Source: an uncultured Porphyromonadaceae bacterium (GTDB taxonomy: Bacteria; Bacteroidota; Bacteroidia; Bacteroidales; Muribaculaceae). Taken from it: 8,000 nt of DNA. Under the pieces are notes generated by a model, which was given only the letters and a program-made list of their open reading frames with translations, did not search any database and was not told the origin of the DNA. Location: assembly GCA_905193485.1 (NCBI GenBank), contig CAJJOX010000096.1:1-8000 (forward strand). Direction: 5' to 3'. The position numbers were made by a program, and so were the translations under genes. Shown here in pieces: positions 1-7,785 of this stretch (positions within the stretch are counted from its first letter, which is position 1; every line of letters begins with the position of its first letter).

Positions 1-31
1 TGTGCGGTGTCCGGATTGTGGCGCGGGAGCA

Positions 32-1069
32 TCAGAGGAGCATGGGCGCGAGATAGCGTGCCATCAGCCATCCGCCGGCAATGAGCCAGATAAACAGGAT
101 GAATGCGAGGATAAACGGCTTGGCGCCGGCCTTTTTGAATTTATCTATGCTCGTTTCGGCACCGAGAGCCACCATGGCCATGGTGAGGAGGAATGTGTCG
201 ATGTACTCGATGACGGCGATGACCGAAGGCGGCAGCAGGTCGAGCGAGTTGAACATGATGACGCCGAGAAAACCGAGAGCAAACCAGGGTATGGCGACTT
301 TGCCCCGCTGTCCGGCGGCGGCGCTTTCGGAGCGGCGTGCTTTGACTGCCACCCAGTAGCCGAGCGAGAAGAGCACGGGGATGAGCAGCATCACGCGGAT
401 CATCTTGACAATGATGGCCGTGTTGGCCACTTCCGATCCCATGGCGTTGCCTGCTCCGACGGCGTGAGCCACCTCATGCAGCGTGGCGCCGGAGAATATG
501 CCCATTTCCTGGGGCGTGAGTCCGAGGATGCCCGAGCGGTAGGCTATGGGGTAGAGAAACATGGCGAGGGTGCCGAAGATCACGACGGTGGCTACGGCTA
601 CGGCCGTTTTGTAGGGCTTGGTCTGTATGGTCGATTCGGCACCGAGCACTGCGGCCGCGCCGCATATTCCGCTGCCGACGGAGGTGAGGAGCGCTATGTC
701 GCGGTCCATCTTGAGCAAGCGCCCGATGGCAACGCCTCCGAGTATGGTGACGGTGACTACAACGATGTCGATGATGATGCCCGCGGCGCCTACGGCTGCT
801 ATATCCTGAAAAGTGAGGCGGAAGCCGTAGAGAATGATGCCTAAGCGCAGCAGACGCTTGGAACAGAACTGGATGCCGGGCACCCAGGTTTCGGGGAGGT
901 TGTTGCGCAGGCTGTTGGCGTAGAGCATGCCGAGAACGATGCCGATGATCATCGGACTGATTGAAAGATCGGTGAAAAATTTTATCTGGCCGATGTAGAA
1001 TGCGGCGCATGAAAAGAGGGCTATGAGAAGCACGCCGTGGAGCATGCTGCTGCGTTTTTCCGTGAACAT
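32..1069 (-). CDS. YeiH/UPF0324-family membrane protein (putative sulfate exporter family)
   Basis: A complete 345-aa polytopic inner-membrane protein, from ATG to TGA. It is hydrophobic along most of its length, with about ten likely membrane segments (for example residues 11-28, 38-52, 95-117, 156-176, 262-278 and 317-336). Family signatures include SPMIIGIVLGM at 38-48, a glycine-rich GSGICGAAAVLGAE at 132-145, ATLHEVAHAVGAG at 195-207, and ALGAETSI at 301-308. These match the YeiH/Cons_hypoth698 family, and the length is typical. The family is called 'putative sulfate exporter' mainly from links to organosulfonate breakdown, and the true substrate is poorly established. The gene starts 15 bp after the sulfatase stop, with no promoter or terminator between, so it is probably co-transcribed. 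That context makes sulfate or another anion a reasonable substrate guess, but this is inference. Family assignment is firm and function is not. Confidence 0.9.
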   Translation of the reverse strand: MFTEKRSSMLHGVLLIALFSCAAFYIGQIKFFTDLSISPMIIGIVLGMLYANSLRNNLPETWVPGIQFCSKRLLRLGIILYGFRLTFQDIAAVGAAGIIIDIVVVTVTILGGVAIGRLLKMDRDIALLTSVGSGICGAAAVLGAESTIQTKPYKTAVAVATVVIFGTLAMFLYPIAYRSGILGLTPQEMGIFSGATLHEVAHAVGAGNAMGSEVANTAIIVKMIRVMLLIPVLFSLGYWVAVKARRSESAAAGQRGKVAIPWFALGFLGVIMFNSLDLLPPSVIAVIEYIDTFLLTMAMVALGAETSIDKFKKAGAKPFILAFILFIWLIAGGWLMARYLAPMLL

Positions 1070-1084
1070 AGTGGGGATACTGAT

Positions 1085-2683
<1,599 letters not shown>

Positions 2684-2721
2684 GGCGGTGGAAGTTGTGT
2701 CGTGTCGTTTGTGTTGTCGGG

Positions 2722-3579
2722 TCACACTCCGAGGTAGGCGAAAGTGTCGCCGCGGCCGGGATCGCCCGTGTCGAGCCCGAGGCGCAGCCAGTGAGAGCGT
2801 TGTTGGGATGTGCCGTGGTTGAATGTTTCGGGCACGGCGTATCCTCGGGCTTTCTGCTGGAGATAGTCGTCGCCGATTTTTTGTGCGGCGTCGAGAGCTT
2901 CGTCGATGTCGCCCGGTTCGAGCGAGCCAAACATGCGGTTGTCATGGCAGGCCCATACGCCGGCGTGGAGGGCGGCCGGCGGCTCGAGCGCCACGCTGAG
3001 CCGGTTGGCTTCGGTCTGGCTCAGCCGCTGCATGCGTTGGTGCGTTTTCTCGAGGGTGCCGAGAAGATGCTGCACGTGGTGGCCTACTTCATGGGCTATG
3101 ACGTAGGCGTAGGCAAAGTCGCCGTCGGCGCCAAGCGTCTTGCGCATGTCGCGGAAAAACGAGAGATCGATATAGACCGATTCGTCGGCCGAACAATAGA
3201 ACGGTCCGATCGAGGCGTCGGCATTTCCGCATCCGCTAGTTGTCGATCCGGTGTAAAGCACCAGTTTCGGCGGTTCGTATTCAAGGCCGTTCTTACGGAA
3301 TATCTCCGTCCAGACATCTTCTGTGCCGGCGAATATCTGTTTCGAGAAGTCGGCGAGTGCCTCTTCTTCGGCCGAGGGGGTGTAGGATTGCTGCGACGTG
3401 AGTCCGTCGGCGTTTCCGGAGAGTTGCGACAGTATGTTGCCGATGTCGCCGCCGAAGAAGGCTGCGGCGATGGCGATGAGCACGCCGATGATGCCTCCGC
3501 CCAGAAGACGGCCGCGCGAACCGCCTTGGCCGCGCCGGTCGTCGATGTTGGTGCTTTTGCGTCGTCCGTCAAGTCTCAT
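2722..3579 (-). CDS. YpfJ/KPN_02809-family membrane-anchored neutral zinc metallopeptidase
   Basis: A complete 285-aa protein of the PF04228 putative zinc metallopeptidase family. The N-terminus has the family's charged start (MRLDGRRKSTNIDDRRG), then a Gly-rich stretch and one membrane segment at about residues 25-42, so the rest probably faces the periplasm. A conserved block, GCGNADASIGPFYCSADE (116-133), precedes the zinc motif HEVGHH (His163, Glu164, His167). The C-terminal region keeps GVWACH (207-212) and NHGTSQQRSHWLRLGLDTGD (254-273), both characteristic. One oddity: where the family, as I recall it, usually has ELQAD ahead of the GVW motif, this protein has EPPAA (199-203). The Glu, a plausible third zinc ligand, is kept, but the Asp is lost. 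The gene lies 63 bp after murI and directly before the sulfatase. Its physiological substrate is unknown. Confidence 0.92.
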   Translation of the reverse strand: MRLDGRRKSTNIDDRRGQGGSRGRLLGGGIIGVLIAIAAAFFGGDIGNILSQLSGNADGLTSQQSYTPSAEEEALADFSKQIFAGTEDVWTEIFRKNGLEYEPPKLVLYTGSTTSGCGNADASIGPFYCSADESVYIDLSFFRDMRKTLGADGDFAYAYVIAHEVGHHVQHLLGTLEKTHQRMQRLSQTEANRLSVALEPPAALHAGVWACHDNRMFGSLEPGDIDEALDAAQKIGDDYLQQKARGYAVPETFNHGTSQQRSHWLRLGLDTGDPGRGDTFAYLGV

Positions 3580-3642
3580 AAGTGTGGATGGTGTTGAATG
3601 GTCACTAATTATAGACAGATAGGAGGGCCGATAGGTTCAGTT

Positions 3643-4479
3643 TCAGAGGTCGACGTGTGTCACATCGACCGGTTCGTCGAGAAAAATTGCGGCGAGTGAT
3701 GAGAACGAATCGGGGTTTTCGGTTGTGAGGTAGGTGCATGCGGCTCCGCGGGAACAGCGGCTCTCCATTTCGGGATGCCGGCGAAGGTAGTCGGCAAGAC
3801 TTTCGGCCACGATCTCTCCCTGACATACGACGCGGGCCTGTGGAGGCACGGCGGCGCGGATCTTGTCGTAAAGGATCGGGAAGTGGGTACAGGCGAGGAG
3901 CACGGTGTCGATGTCGGAGCGTCGGGCAAAGAGGCTGTCGACATATTTGCGCACGAAATAGTCGGCGCCCGGGCTGTCGGCTTCGTGGTTCTCTACGATG
4001 GGCACCCACATGGGGCATGCCTGCGATGTGGTGGTGAACGAGGGATAGAGCTTGGCGATCTCCATGTCGTAGCTTTGTGAGCGTACGGTGCCGAGTGTGC
4101 CGAGCACACCGATGTTGCCGGACGCACTCAGCTCGCCGAGGCGTTCGACAGTGGGCCGGATGACTCCGAGCACACGCCGCGAAGGGTCGATAGCCGGCAG
4201 GTCGTGCTGCTGTATGCTGCGCAGGGCTTTGGCCGATGCCGTGTTGCAGGCCAGAATCACCAGCCGGCATCCCCGGTCGAAAAGGTAGCGCACGGCCTCG
4301 AGCGTGAAACGATAGACTACGTCGAACGATCGCGGCCCGTAGGGTGCGCGTGCGTTGTCGCCCAGATATATGTAGTCGTATTCCGGCAGCCTGCGGCGTA
4401 TTTCCTTGAGAATTGTCAGACCTCCGTAGCCGGAATCGAAAACACCGATGGGACCGGAATCGGAATGCATTTGGTTCAT
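3643..4479 (-). CDS. murI: Glutamate racemase
   Basis: Interconverts L- and D-glutamate in the cytoplasm, supplying the D-Glu of the peptidoglycan stem peptide. From the ATG at 4479 the protein has 278 aa, normal for the family. Motifs are IGVFDSGYGGLT with Asp15/Ser16, ILACNTASA with catalytic Cys78, and LLACTHFPIL with catalytic Cys197 and His199, so both racemase cysteines are present. The reading frame extends upstream to a TTG at 4521, but that codon overlaps a good -7 promoter box at 4519-4526, so it would lie outside the transcript. ATG 4479 or the in-frame ATG 4470 is the likely start. The location downstream of bamA and skp genes is a known Bacteroidales arrangement, here interrupted by a lipoprotein gene. 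No terminator is visible between its stop and the protease gene 63 bp downstream. Confidence 0.95.
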   Translation of the reverse strand: MNQMHSDSGPIGVFDSGYGGLTILKEIRRRLPEYDYIYLGDNARAPYGPRSFDVVYRFTLEAVRYLFDRGCRLVILACNTASAKALRSIQQHDLPAIDPSRRVLGVIRPTVERLGELSASGNIGVLGTLGTVRSQSYDMEIAKLYPSFTTTSQACPMWVPIVENHEADSPGADYFVRKYVDSLFARRSDIDTVLLACTHFPILYDKIRAAVPPQARVVCQGEIVAESLADYLRRHPEMESRCSRGAACTYLTTENPDSFSSLAAIFLDEPVDVTHVDL

Positions 4480-4518
4480 GTTGTCGGCAAGGCACCGTTG
4501 TGTTTCGGTGTGCGACAG

Positions 4519-4549
4519 CAAATTTACGAAAAAGTATAATAAAACCCAA
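4519..4549 (-). promoter_or_regulatory. Promoter of murI (Bacteroidetes type)
   Basis: Read on the minus strand, TTGG (4546-4549) is followed after 19 bp by TAAATTTG (4519-4526). This fits the Bacteroides -7 consensus TAnnTTTG exactly and resembles the -33 TTTG element at the usual spacing. Transcription would start near 4512-4515, giving a leader of about 34 nt to the ATG at 4479. A perfect 10-bp palindrome, AGTGATCACT (4553-4562), sits 3 bp upstream of the -33 element. Confidence 0.75.
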
Positions 4550-4651
4550 CGTAGTGATCACTGACTTTGCGACGGCAGCGCCGGTTAAGGTGCAGACAAC
4601 CGGCCGGTGAACACGCTGAGTCGGCATGGACCCCGCTTTTGTCCGGAAATA

Positions 4652-4694
4652 ATAAAAAATACGGTGCCGCAGAATCAGGCGTTCTGCGGCACCG
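4652..4694 (-). terminator. Rho-independent terminator of the lipoprotein gene
   Basis: A perfect 13-bp inverted repeat (4662-4674 with 4682-4694, arms CGGTGCCGCAGAA / TTCTGCGGCACCG) with a 7-base loop is followed, on the minus strand, by a T-rich tract (TATTTTTTAT). It begins 25 bases after the lipoprotein stop codon. Orientation and T-tract assign it to that gene, and it separates it from murI. Confidence 0.88.
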
Positions 4695-4719
4695 CGATTA
4701 TATCTGTCGGGCAATGCTT

Positions 4720-5772
4720 TTATTCGGAGAGGTCTTCCACGGGGAGGGCGCCGTTGAATGAGCCGCTGACGGTGTGTCCGTAGCCGTCGGCCATGGTGAA
4801 TGTAATGGCATATGTGCCGTCGCCGTTGTTGGTGACTTTGGCGGTGCCTGTCTGCATCGATGCCTCGAGTCCGTCGGCGGTGCAGAAATACCATGAACCG
4901 AAGAATCCGCCGAGCGATTCCTCATATACGCCGCTGAGCGCTGAGCCTACAGGATAGTCGTCGGCTTCCATGGCGTCGATGAGGGTGTATGTGCCGGAGG
5001 GTATGCCTGTGGTGCTGCCCGGAGTTACGTTGAGGCCAAGCCATATGCTGGGAGCATTGCCGAAATTTTCGTCAAGGTCGTAGTCGGCGCCGGCGAGCAC
5101 GACCATGTAGAGGTCGGAGGTTTCGGTGAATGTCTGGCCGAAGTACATCGCCACGCCTTGTGTGAGATCGCTTACGGTGACGTTCTGCGTGAGATTGCTC
5201 ATGTTGCCTTCGCCGGTGCGGTTTATTATCGACAGGGAGCCTACGTAGCGGAAGGTATAGGTCGATTGGTCGTCGAGGGTGAGGTTGCCTTCGATAGCCG
5301 TAATGCCGTCGGCAGATGTGACGGTGAGGGAGCCGCCTGTGATGAGATAGTCGGCGGAGGCGGAGTTGGTGTATTTGACAACGTAAGAGTCTTCTTCATC
5401 GATATTGATGGTGTATTCGGCATGAGATCCGTCGGTGTCGGCGGTGTAGGTGCCGTCGGCGAGGGTGGCGAAGTCTGGGTTGGCGGCAAGAACGGTGTTG
5501 AAATCGAGGCAAACGATATCGCCGGTGCCGGTGTAGTCTTCGTCCATGTCGTCCCAGCGGAGTGAGGTGGAGATAAAATTGATGAACAGGTTGCCGGTGC
5601 CCGCGTCGTAGAAGTCGCCTTTGTAGTATCCTTCGGCTGTGATGTCGGTGGTGAGCCCGGGCTCAACAGGGTCGATGACGGGATCGATGACCGTATCGTC
5701 ATCATCGCAGGCGGTGAATCCGAAGAGGGTCGAAGCGCAAAGTGTCAGTTGGAAAAGTGTTTTCAGTTGCAT
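4720..5772 (-). CDS. Putative surface-exposed lipoprotein, two-domain, function unknown
   Basis: A complete 350-aa protein that I cannot place in a named family. It opens with a lipoprotein signal peptide ending in a lipobox-like FGFTAC, so Cys22 is the likely acylated residue. Four Asp follow immediately (23-26), resembling the acidic export signal of Bacteroidetes surface lipoproteins, so an outer-leaflet position is plausible. A short Asp/Pro linker (VIDPVIDPVEP, 28-38) leads to two similar beta-rich halves, about residues 46-182 and 205-343. Each has an early Tyr/Phe-rich strand, a GTYT motif (107-110 and 260-263), and a closing pattern of alternating strands ending GSL or GAL. This suggests internal duplication. 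No catalytic motif is visible; a binding or structural role is possible. The gene has its own promoter and a strong terminator, so it is probably monocistronic. The ATG at 5772 follows an A-rich leader. Confidence 0.85.
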   Translation of the reverse strand: MQLKTLFQLTLCASTLFGFTACDDDDTVIDPVIDPVEPGLTTDITAEGYYKGDFYDAGTGNLFINFISTSLRWDDMDEDYTGTGDIVCLDFNTVLAANPDFATLADGTYTADTDGSHAEYTINIDEEDSYVVKYTNSASADYLITGGSLTVTSADGITAIEGNLTLDDQSTYTFRYVGSLSIINRTGEGNMSNLTQNVTVSDLTQGVAMYFGQTFTETSDLYMVVLAGADYDLDENFGNAPSIWLGLNVTPGSTTGIPSGTYTLIDAMEADDYPVGSALSGVYEESLGGFFGSWYFCTADGLEASMQTGTAKVTNNGDGTYAITFTMADGYGHTVSGSFNGALPVEDLSE

Positions 5773-5812
5773 TTTGATTCTTGTTTTATAATTTGGTGTT
5801 TCGTTGTGGGTG

Positions 5813-5820
5813 CAAAGATA
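5813..5820 (-). promoter_or_regulatory. -7 promoter element of the lipoprotein gene
   Basis: Read on the minus strand, TATCTTTG matches the Bacteroidetes -7 consensus TAnnTTTG exactly and continues as TATCTTTGCACCC, the same 13 bases found before the second skp gene. No good -33 TTTG is seen at the expected distance (about 5840-5843). Transcription would begin near 5806-5809, leaving a leader of about 35 nt that is A-rich and lacks a Shine-Dalgarno sequence. Confidence 0.75.
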
Positions 5821-5848
5821 CTAAATATGGTTGACATTTGCACGATAA

Positions 5849-5879
5849 ACGGCACATTTCCCGAAGGAATATGTGCCGT
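5849..5879 (-). terminator. Probable terminator hairpin after the third skp gene
   Basis: A 9-bp perfect stem (5849-5857 with 5871-5879, ACGGCACAT/ATGTGCCGT) continues past a one-base bulge into four more pairs (5858-5861 with 5866-5869). On the minus-strand transcript the loop is UUCG closed by C-G, an unusually stable tetraloop. The following tract is only weakly T-rich (TTTATCG). A second small hairpin (GCGGCT/AGCCGC, 5891-5906) lies between it and the skp stop codon. It probably ends transcription of the gene at 5933, just before the lipoprotein promoter. Confidence 0.6.
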
Positions 5880-5932
5880 GAAAATGCGTGGCGGCTGCGG
5901 AGCCGCGGTCAATCCGTTGAAAGGGAGTGATG

Positions 5933-6436
5933 TCAGAATGTGTTTGCGGCAGTGAGTTTGTCGATGACAAGCTGGTTGACGTCGATGACGTCGCTGCGCA
6001 TGTAGGCGGGGGCTTCGGAGTTGAATATGATGACGAAGCCGCCTTCCTCACCCACCTGACGGAGTGCTGTTTCGACTCGGTTGCGTATGGGCGCCATCAG
6101 GTTATTTTCCTGTTGCTCAAGATCCTGTGTTGCTGTCTGGCGGAAAGAGGTGATTTTCTGGTCGAGTTCCTGAAGCTCCTGAACGCGGCGTTTCACGATT
6201 TCTTCGGGCGTGGAAGCGGGTAGTTGCTGGAGCTCGGTGTATTTCTTTTCCATTTCCTGTTTCAGGATGGAGAATTCGGCTTCGTATTTTGCGCTGGCAG
6301 CGTCGAGAGCCACCTGCGCGTCGGCTGTTTCAGGGAGCGAATTGATGATCTGTTCGGTGTTGACGACGCCGAATTTCTGAGCCAATGCTGTCATTGGAAG
6401 CGCGATGAGAACGGCTAAGAGAAGTCTTTTTATCAT
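5933..6436 (-). CDS. Skp/OmpH-family periplasmic chaperone (third copy)
   Basis: A 167-aa secreted protein of the OmpH/Skp family, which binds unfolded outer-membrane proteins in the periplasm and helps deliver them to BamA. A signal peptide (MIKRLLLAVLIALPMTALA) should be cleaved before Gln20. Next come the family's first beta strand (QKFGVVNTEQI, 20-30), a long charged helical arm predicted to form the coiled-coil prong (about 36-118, including QELQELDQKI at 86-95), and a C-terminal strand around GGFVIIFNS (132-140). The ATG at 6436 is chosen because the upstream TTG at 6475 overlaps the -7 promoter box. It aligns without gaps to its neighbour at 6652 over 145 residues, with 77 identities by hand count, indicating a tandem duplication. 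It has its own promoter and a downstream hairpin. Confidence 0.9.
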   Translation of the reverse strand: MIKRLLLAVLIALPMTALAQKFGVVNTEQIINSLPETADAQVALDAASAKYEAEFSILKQEMEKKYTELQQLPASTPEEIVKRRVQELQELDQKITSFRQTATQDLEQQENNLMAPIRNRVETALRQVGEEGGFVIIFNSEAPAYMRSDVIDVNQLVIDKLTAANTF

Positions 6437-6472
6437 TTGCGATAGATGTGATGAATGGGTGATGATGTGATG

Positions 6473-6480
6473 CAAAATTA
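6473..6480 (-). promoter_or_regulatory. -7 promoter element of the third skp gene
   Basis: Read on the minus strand, TAATTTTG fits TAnnTTTG exactly. No convincing -33 TTTG is present at 19-21 bp. A start near 6466-6469 would leave a leader of about 30 nt before the ATG at 6436, which rules out the upstream TTG at 6475 as start codon. Confidence 0.65.
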
Positions 6481-6590
6481 GTTGTTTTATTCGGATTATC
6501 CTAATTTCAGATCTGTTTCAGCGGCCATTCGCGATTACGTGCGTGGTGATCGTCGCGGCTGCGATGAAATTTGCGTTGTGTGGAAACGAG

Positions 6591-6625
6591 AAGCGGTGTG
6601 CCGCCGTGGAGAGGGCACACCGCTT
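6591..6625 (-). terminator. Possible terminator or attenuator hairpin after the second skp gene
   Basis: A perfect 12-bp inverted repeat (6591-6602 with 6614-6625, AAGCGGTGTGCC/GGCACACCGCTT) with an 11-base loop lies 26 bases after the stop of the skp gene at 6652. On the minus strand the hairpin is followed by CTCGTTTCC, without a proper T-tract. It may therefore be a weak terminator, a processing or stability hairpin, or an attenuator. The rest of the gap (6437-6651) holds only the downstream promoter box and short palindromes such as CAGATCTG at 6508-6515. Confidence 0.55.
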
Positions 6626-6651
6626 TGCAATGTGTTGTGAACGGATCGCCG

Positions 6652-7140
6652 TTATTTGAGTTTTGCCTTTACGGCGCTTGTGAGATCCACAGCGTCGGCT
6701 CCGGTGTAGATGGGCACGTTTGACTCGAAGATCATGGTGTAGTTGCCTTCCTTGCCAACGCTCTGGATGGCGGTCATGATTTTCTGCTGGATGGGAGCGA
6801 AGAGCTGTTCCTGCTGACGCTGGAGATCCTGCTGGGCTGTCTGACGGAACTGCTGGATTTTCTGGTCGAGCTCCTGAAGTTCCTGAGTGCGGCGCTGTTT
6901 GATGGCTTCGGGAGTAGCGGCGTCCATTTCCTGGAATTCCTTGAGCTTCTTTTCAAATTCCTGCTGGAGATTCTTGCCTTCAGCGTCGTATTTCTGGGCA
7001 GAAGCCTCGAGCTGAGTCTGCATTTCTTTGATTTCGGGGAGTTCCTGCATGAGAGCCTGTGTGTCCACATAACCGAATTTCTGGGCGAAAGCCATTGTGG
7101 GAAGGGCAATCATGATTGAGAGCAAAAGTTTTTTGATCAT
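6652..7140 (-). CDS. Skp/OmpH-family periplasmic chaperone (second copy)
   Basis: A 162-aa protein with signal peptide MIKKLLLSIMIALPTMAFA, cleaved before Gln20, then QKFGYVDTQAL (20-30), the typical start of mature OmpH/Skp proteins. Residues 35-120 are rich in Gln, Glu and Lys with heptad-like spacing and should form the coiled-coil arm. The C-terminal part (about 128-162) carries the returning beta strand NYTMIFES (133-140). The ATG at 7140 begins a standard signal peptide; an upstream GTG at 7197 would add a 19-residue tail with no signal character. A consensus promoter lies upstream, within the end of the preceding skp gene, and a hairpin follows the stop. The A-rich leader has no Shine-Dalgarno sequence. 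It is a close paralog of the copy at 5933. Role by family: holdase for outer-membrane proteins bound for BamA. Confidence 0.92.
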   Translation of the reverse strand: MIKKLLLSIMIALPTMAFAQKFGYVDTQALMQELPEIKEMQTQLEASAQKYDAEGKNLQQEFEKKLKEFQEMDAATPEAIKQRRTQELQELDQKIQQFRQTAQQDLQRQQEQLFAPIQQKIMTAIQSVGKEGNYTMIFESNVPIYTGADAVDLTSAVKAKLK

Positions 7141-7216
7141 GTCTGTAATAATGTATTGTTGTATTGTTATTTGATAGCTTGGTCGGTCGGCCGTCACGAT
7201 GTGTCATGGCCGGGTG

Positions 7217-7248
7217 CAAAGATAGTGCTTTAATTTTTAATAACCCAA
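7217..7248 (-). promoter_or_regulatory. Promoter of the second skp gene
   Basis: Read on the minus strand, TTGG (7245-7248) is followed after 20 bp by TATCTTTG (7217-7224), a perfect Bacteroidetes -7 box. The -33 element and most of the spacer lie within the last codons of the preceding skp gene, whose stop is at 7237-7239. Transcription would start near 7210-7213, giving a leader of about 70 nt. Confidence 0.75.
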
Positions 7249-7752
7249 TTTGGCGAGCACTTCGTTGCTGACGTCGATGCGTGGCGATGCGAATATTATG
7301 TCGGCAGATGAGGCCCGGTCGAATATGCACATGTAGCCTCGCTCTTCGCTCACTTTCTTGATGGCGTTGTAGACCTCTTCCTGAATTGGTTTCATGAGCG
7401 ACTGGCGTTTTTTGTAAAGCTCGCCTTCGGGACCGAAATATTTGTTGCGGAGCTCGGCGGCTTCTTTTTCTTTGGCTACGATCTCTTCTTCGGCTTTCTT
7501 TTTCTGTTCGTCGGTGAGGAAGGGCATCTGCGATTTGTAGTTGTTGTACATGGTTTCGGCTTCACGCGAAACGTTTTCAACTTCTTTCTGCCATCGTTGC
7601 GAGAGCTGTTCGAGCTGATTGTTGGCCACTTCGTAAGAGGCCATTTTGCCGAGGATGTATTCCATGTCGACGAGCGCGAATTTCTGAGCGCTCGCGGCGA
7701 ATGAGCATGCGATTGCGGCAATTGCGATTAGAAGCGTTTTCTTGAGGTTCAT
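7237..7752 (-). CDS. Skp/OmpH-family periplasmic chaperone (first copy, next to bamA)
   Basis: A 171-aa protein with signal peptide MNLKKTLLIAIAAIACSFAASA, cleaved before Gln23, and mature start QKFALVDMEYIL (23-34), which is typical of Bacteroidetes OmpH-like proteins. A long charged helix (about 42-125) includes KYFGPEGELYKKRQSLM (104-120), and the C-terminal strand runs through RGYMCIFDR (138-146). It differs clearly from the other two copies in length and arm sequence, so it is the older lineage. The ATG at 7752 begins the signal peptide; the in-frame TTG at 7788 is rejected. It lies 100 bp downstream of bamA, with no strong terminator between, so it may be read from bamA as well as from a weak local promoter. 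Cys16 in the signal peptide could suggest a lipobox, but the following ASAQ cleavage site fits better. Confidence 0.92.
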   Translation of the reverse strand: MNLKKTLLIAIAAIACSFAASAQKFALVDMEYILGKMASYEVANNQLEQLSQRWQKEVENVSREAETMYNNYKSQMPFLTDEQKKKAEEEIVAKEKEAAELRNKYFGPEGELYKKRQSLMKPIQEEVYNAIKKVSEERGYMCIFDRASSADIIFASPRIDVSNEVLAKLGY

Positions 7753-7785
7753 GGTTGTGTGGATTGTCGTTATTTTACGGTATGA

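Noticed and set aside
1..31. Possible start of another gene at the left edge.
   Set aside because: Only 31 bases follow the YeiH-family stop; nothing can be supported from them.
2..844. A long plus-strand open frame of 280 codons.
   Set aside because: It lies opposite the YeiH-family gene, which has clear family motifs. The translated product is rich in Asp, Glu, Gly and His with no domain sense, as expected of an antisense shadow in GC-rich DNA.
3580..3642. A promoter for the protease gene, from TATAATTA on the minus strand.
   Set aside because: It mismatches the -7 consensus at two positions and has no clear -33 element. Co-transcription with murI explains the layout as well. Two GATAGG direct repeats here are too short to interpret.
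4480..4521. A TTG-started extension of glutamate racemase by 14 residues.
   Set aside because: The TTG overlaps the -7 promoter box at 4519-4526, so it would not be in the mRNA. An ATG follows at 4479.
3605..4894. A 429-codon minus-strand frame covering murI and running into the lipoprotein gene.
   Set aside because: Out of frame with murI and crosses the strong terminator and the murI promoter. Its Arg/His-rich product is typical of an off-frame reading.
6437..6475. A TTG-started extension of the third skp gene.
   Set aside because: The TTG overlaps the -7 box at 6473-6480, and the ATG at 6436 begins a normal signal peptide.
7237..7752. Reading the first skp protein as a lipoprotein because of Cys16 (AIAC).
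   Set aside because: The lipobox is poor, no acidic or Ser tract follows, and a clean signal peptidase I site (ASA before Gln23) aligns with the cleavage sites of the other two copies.
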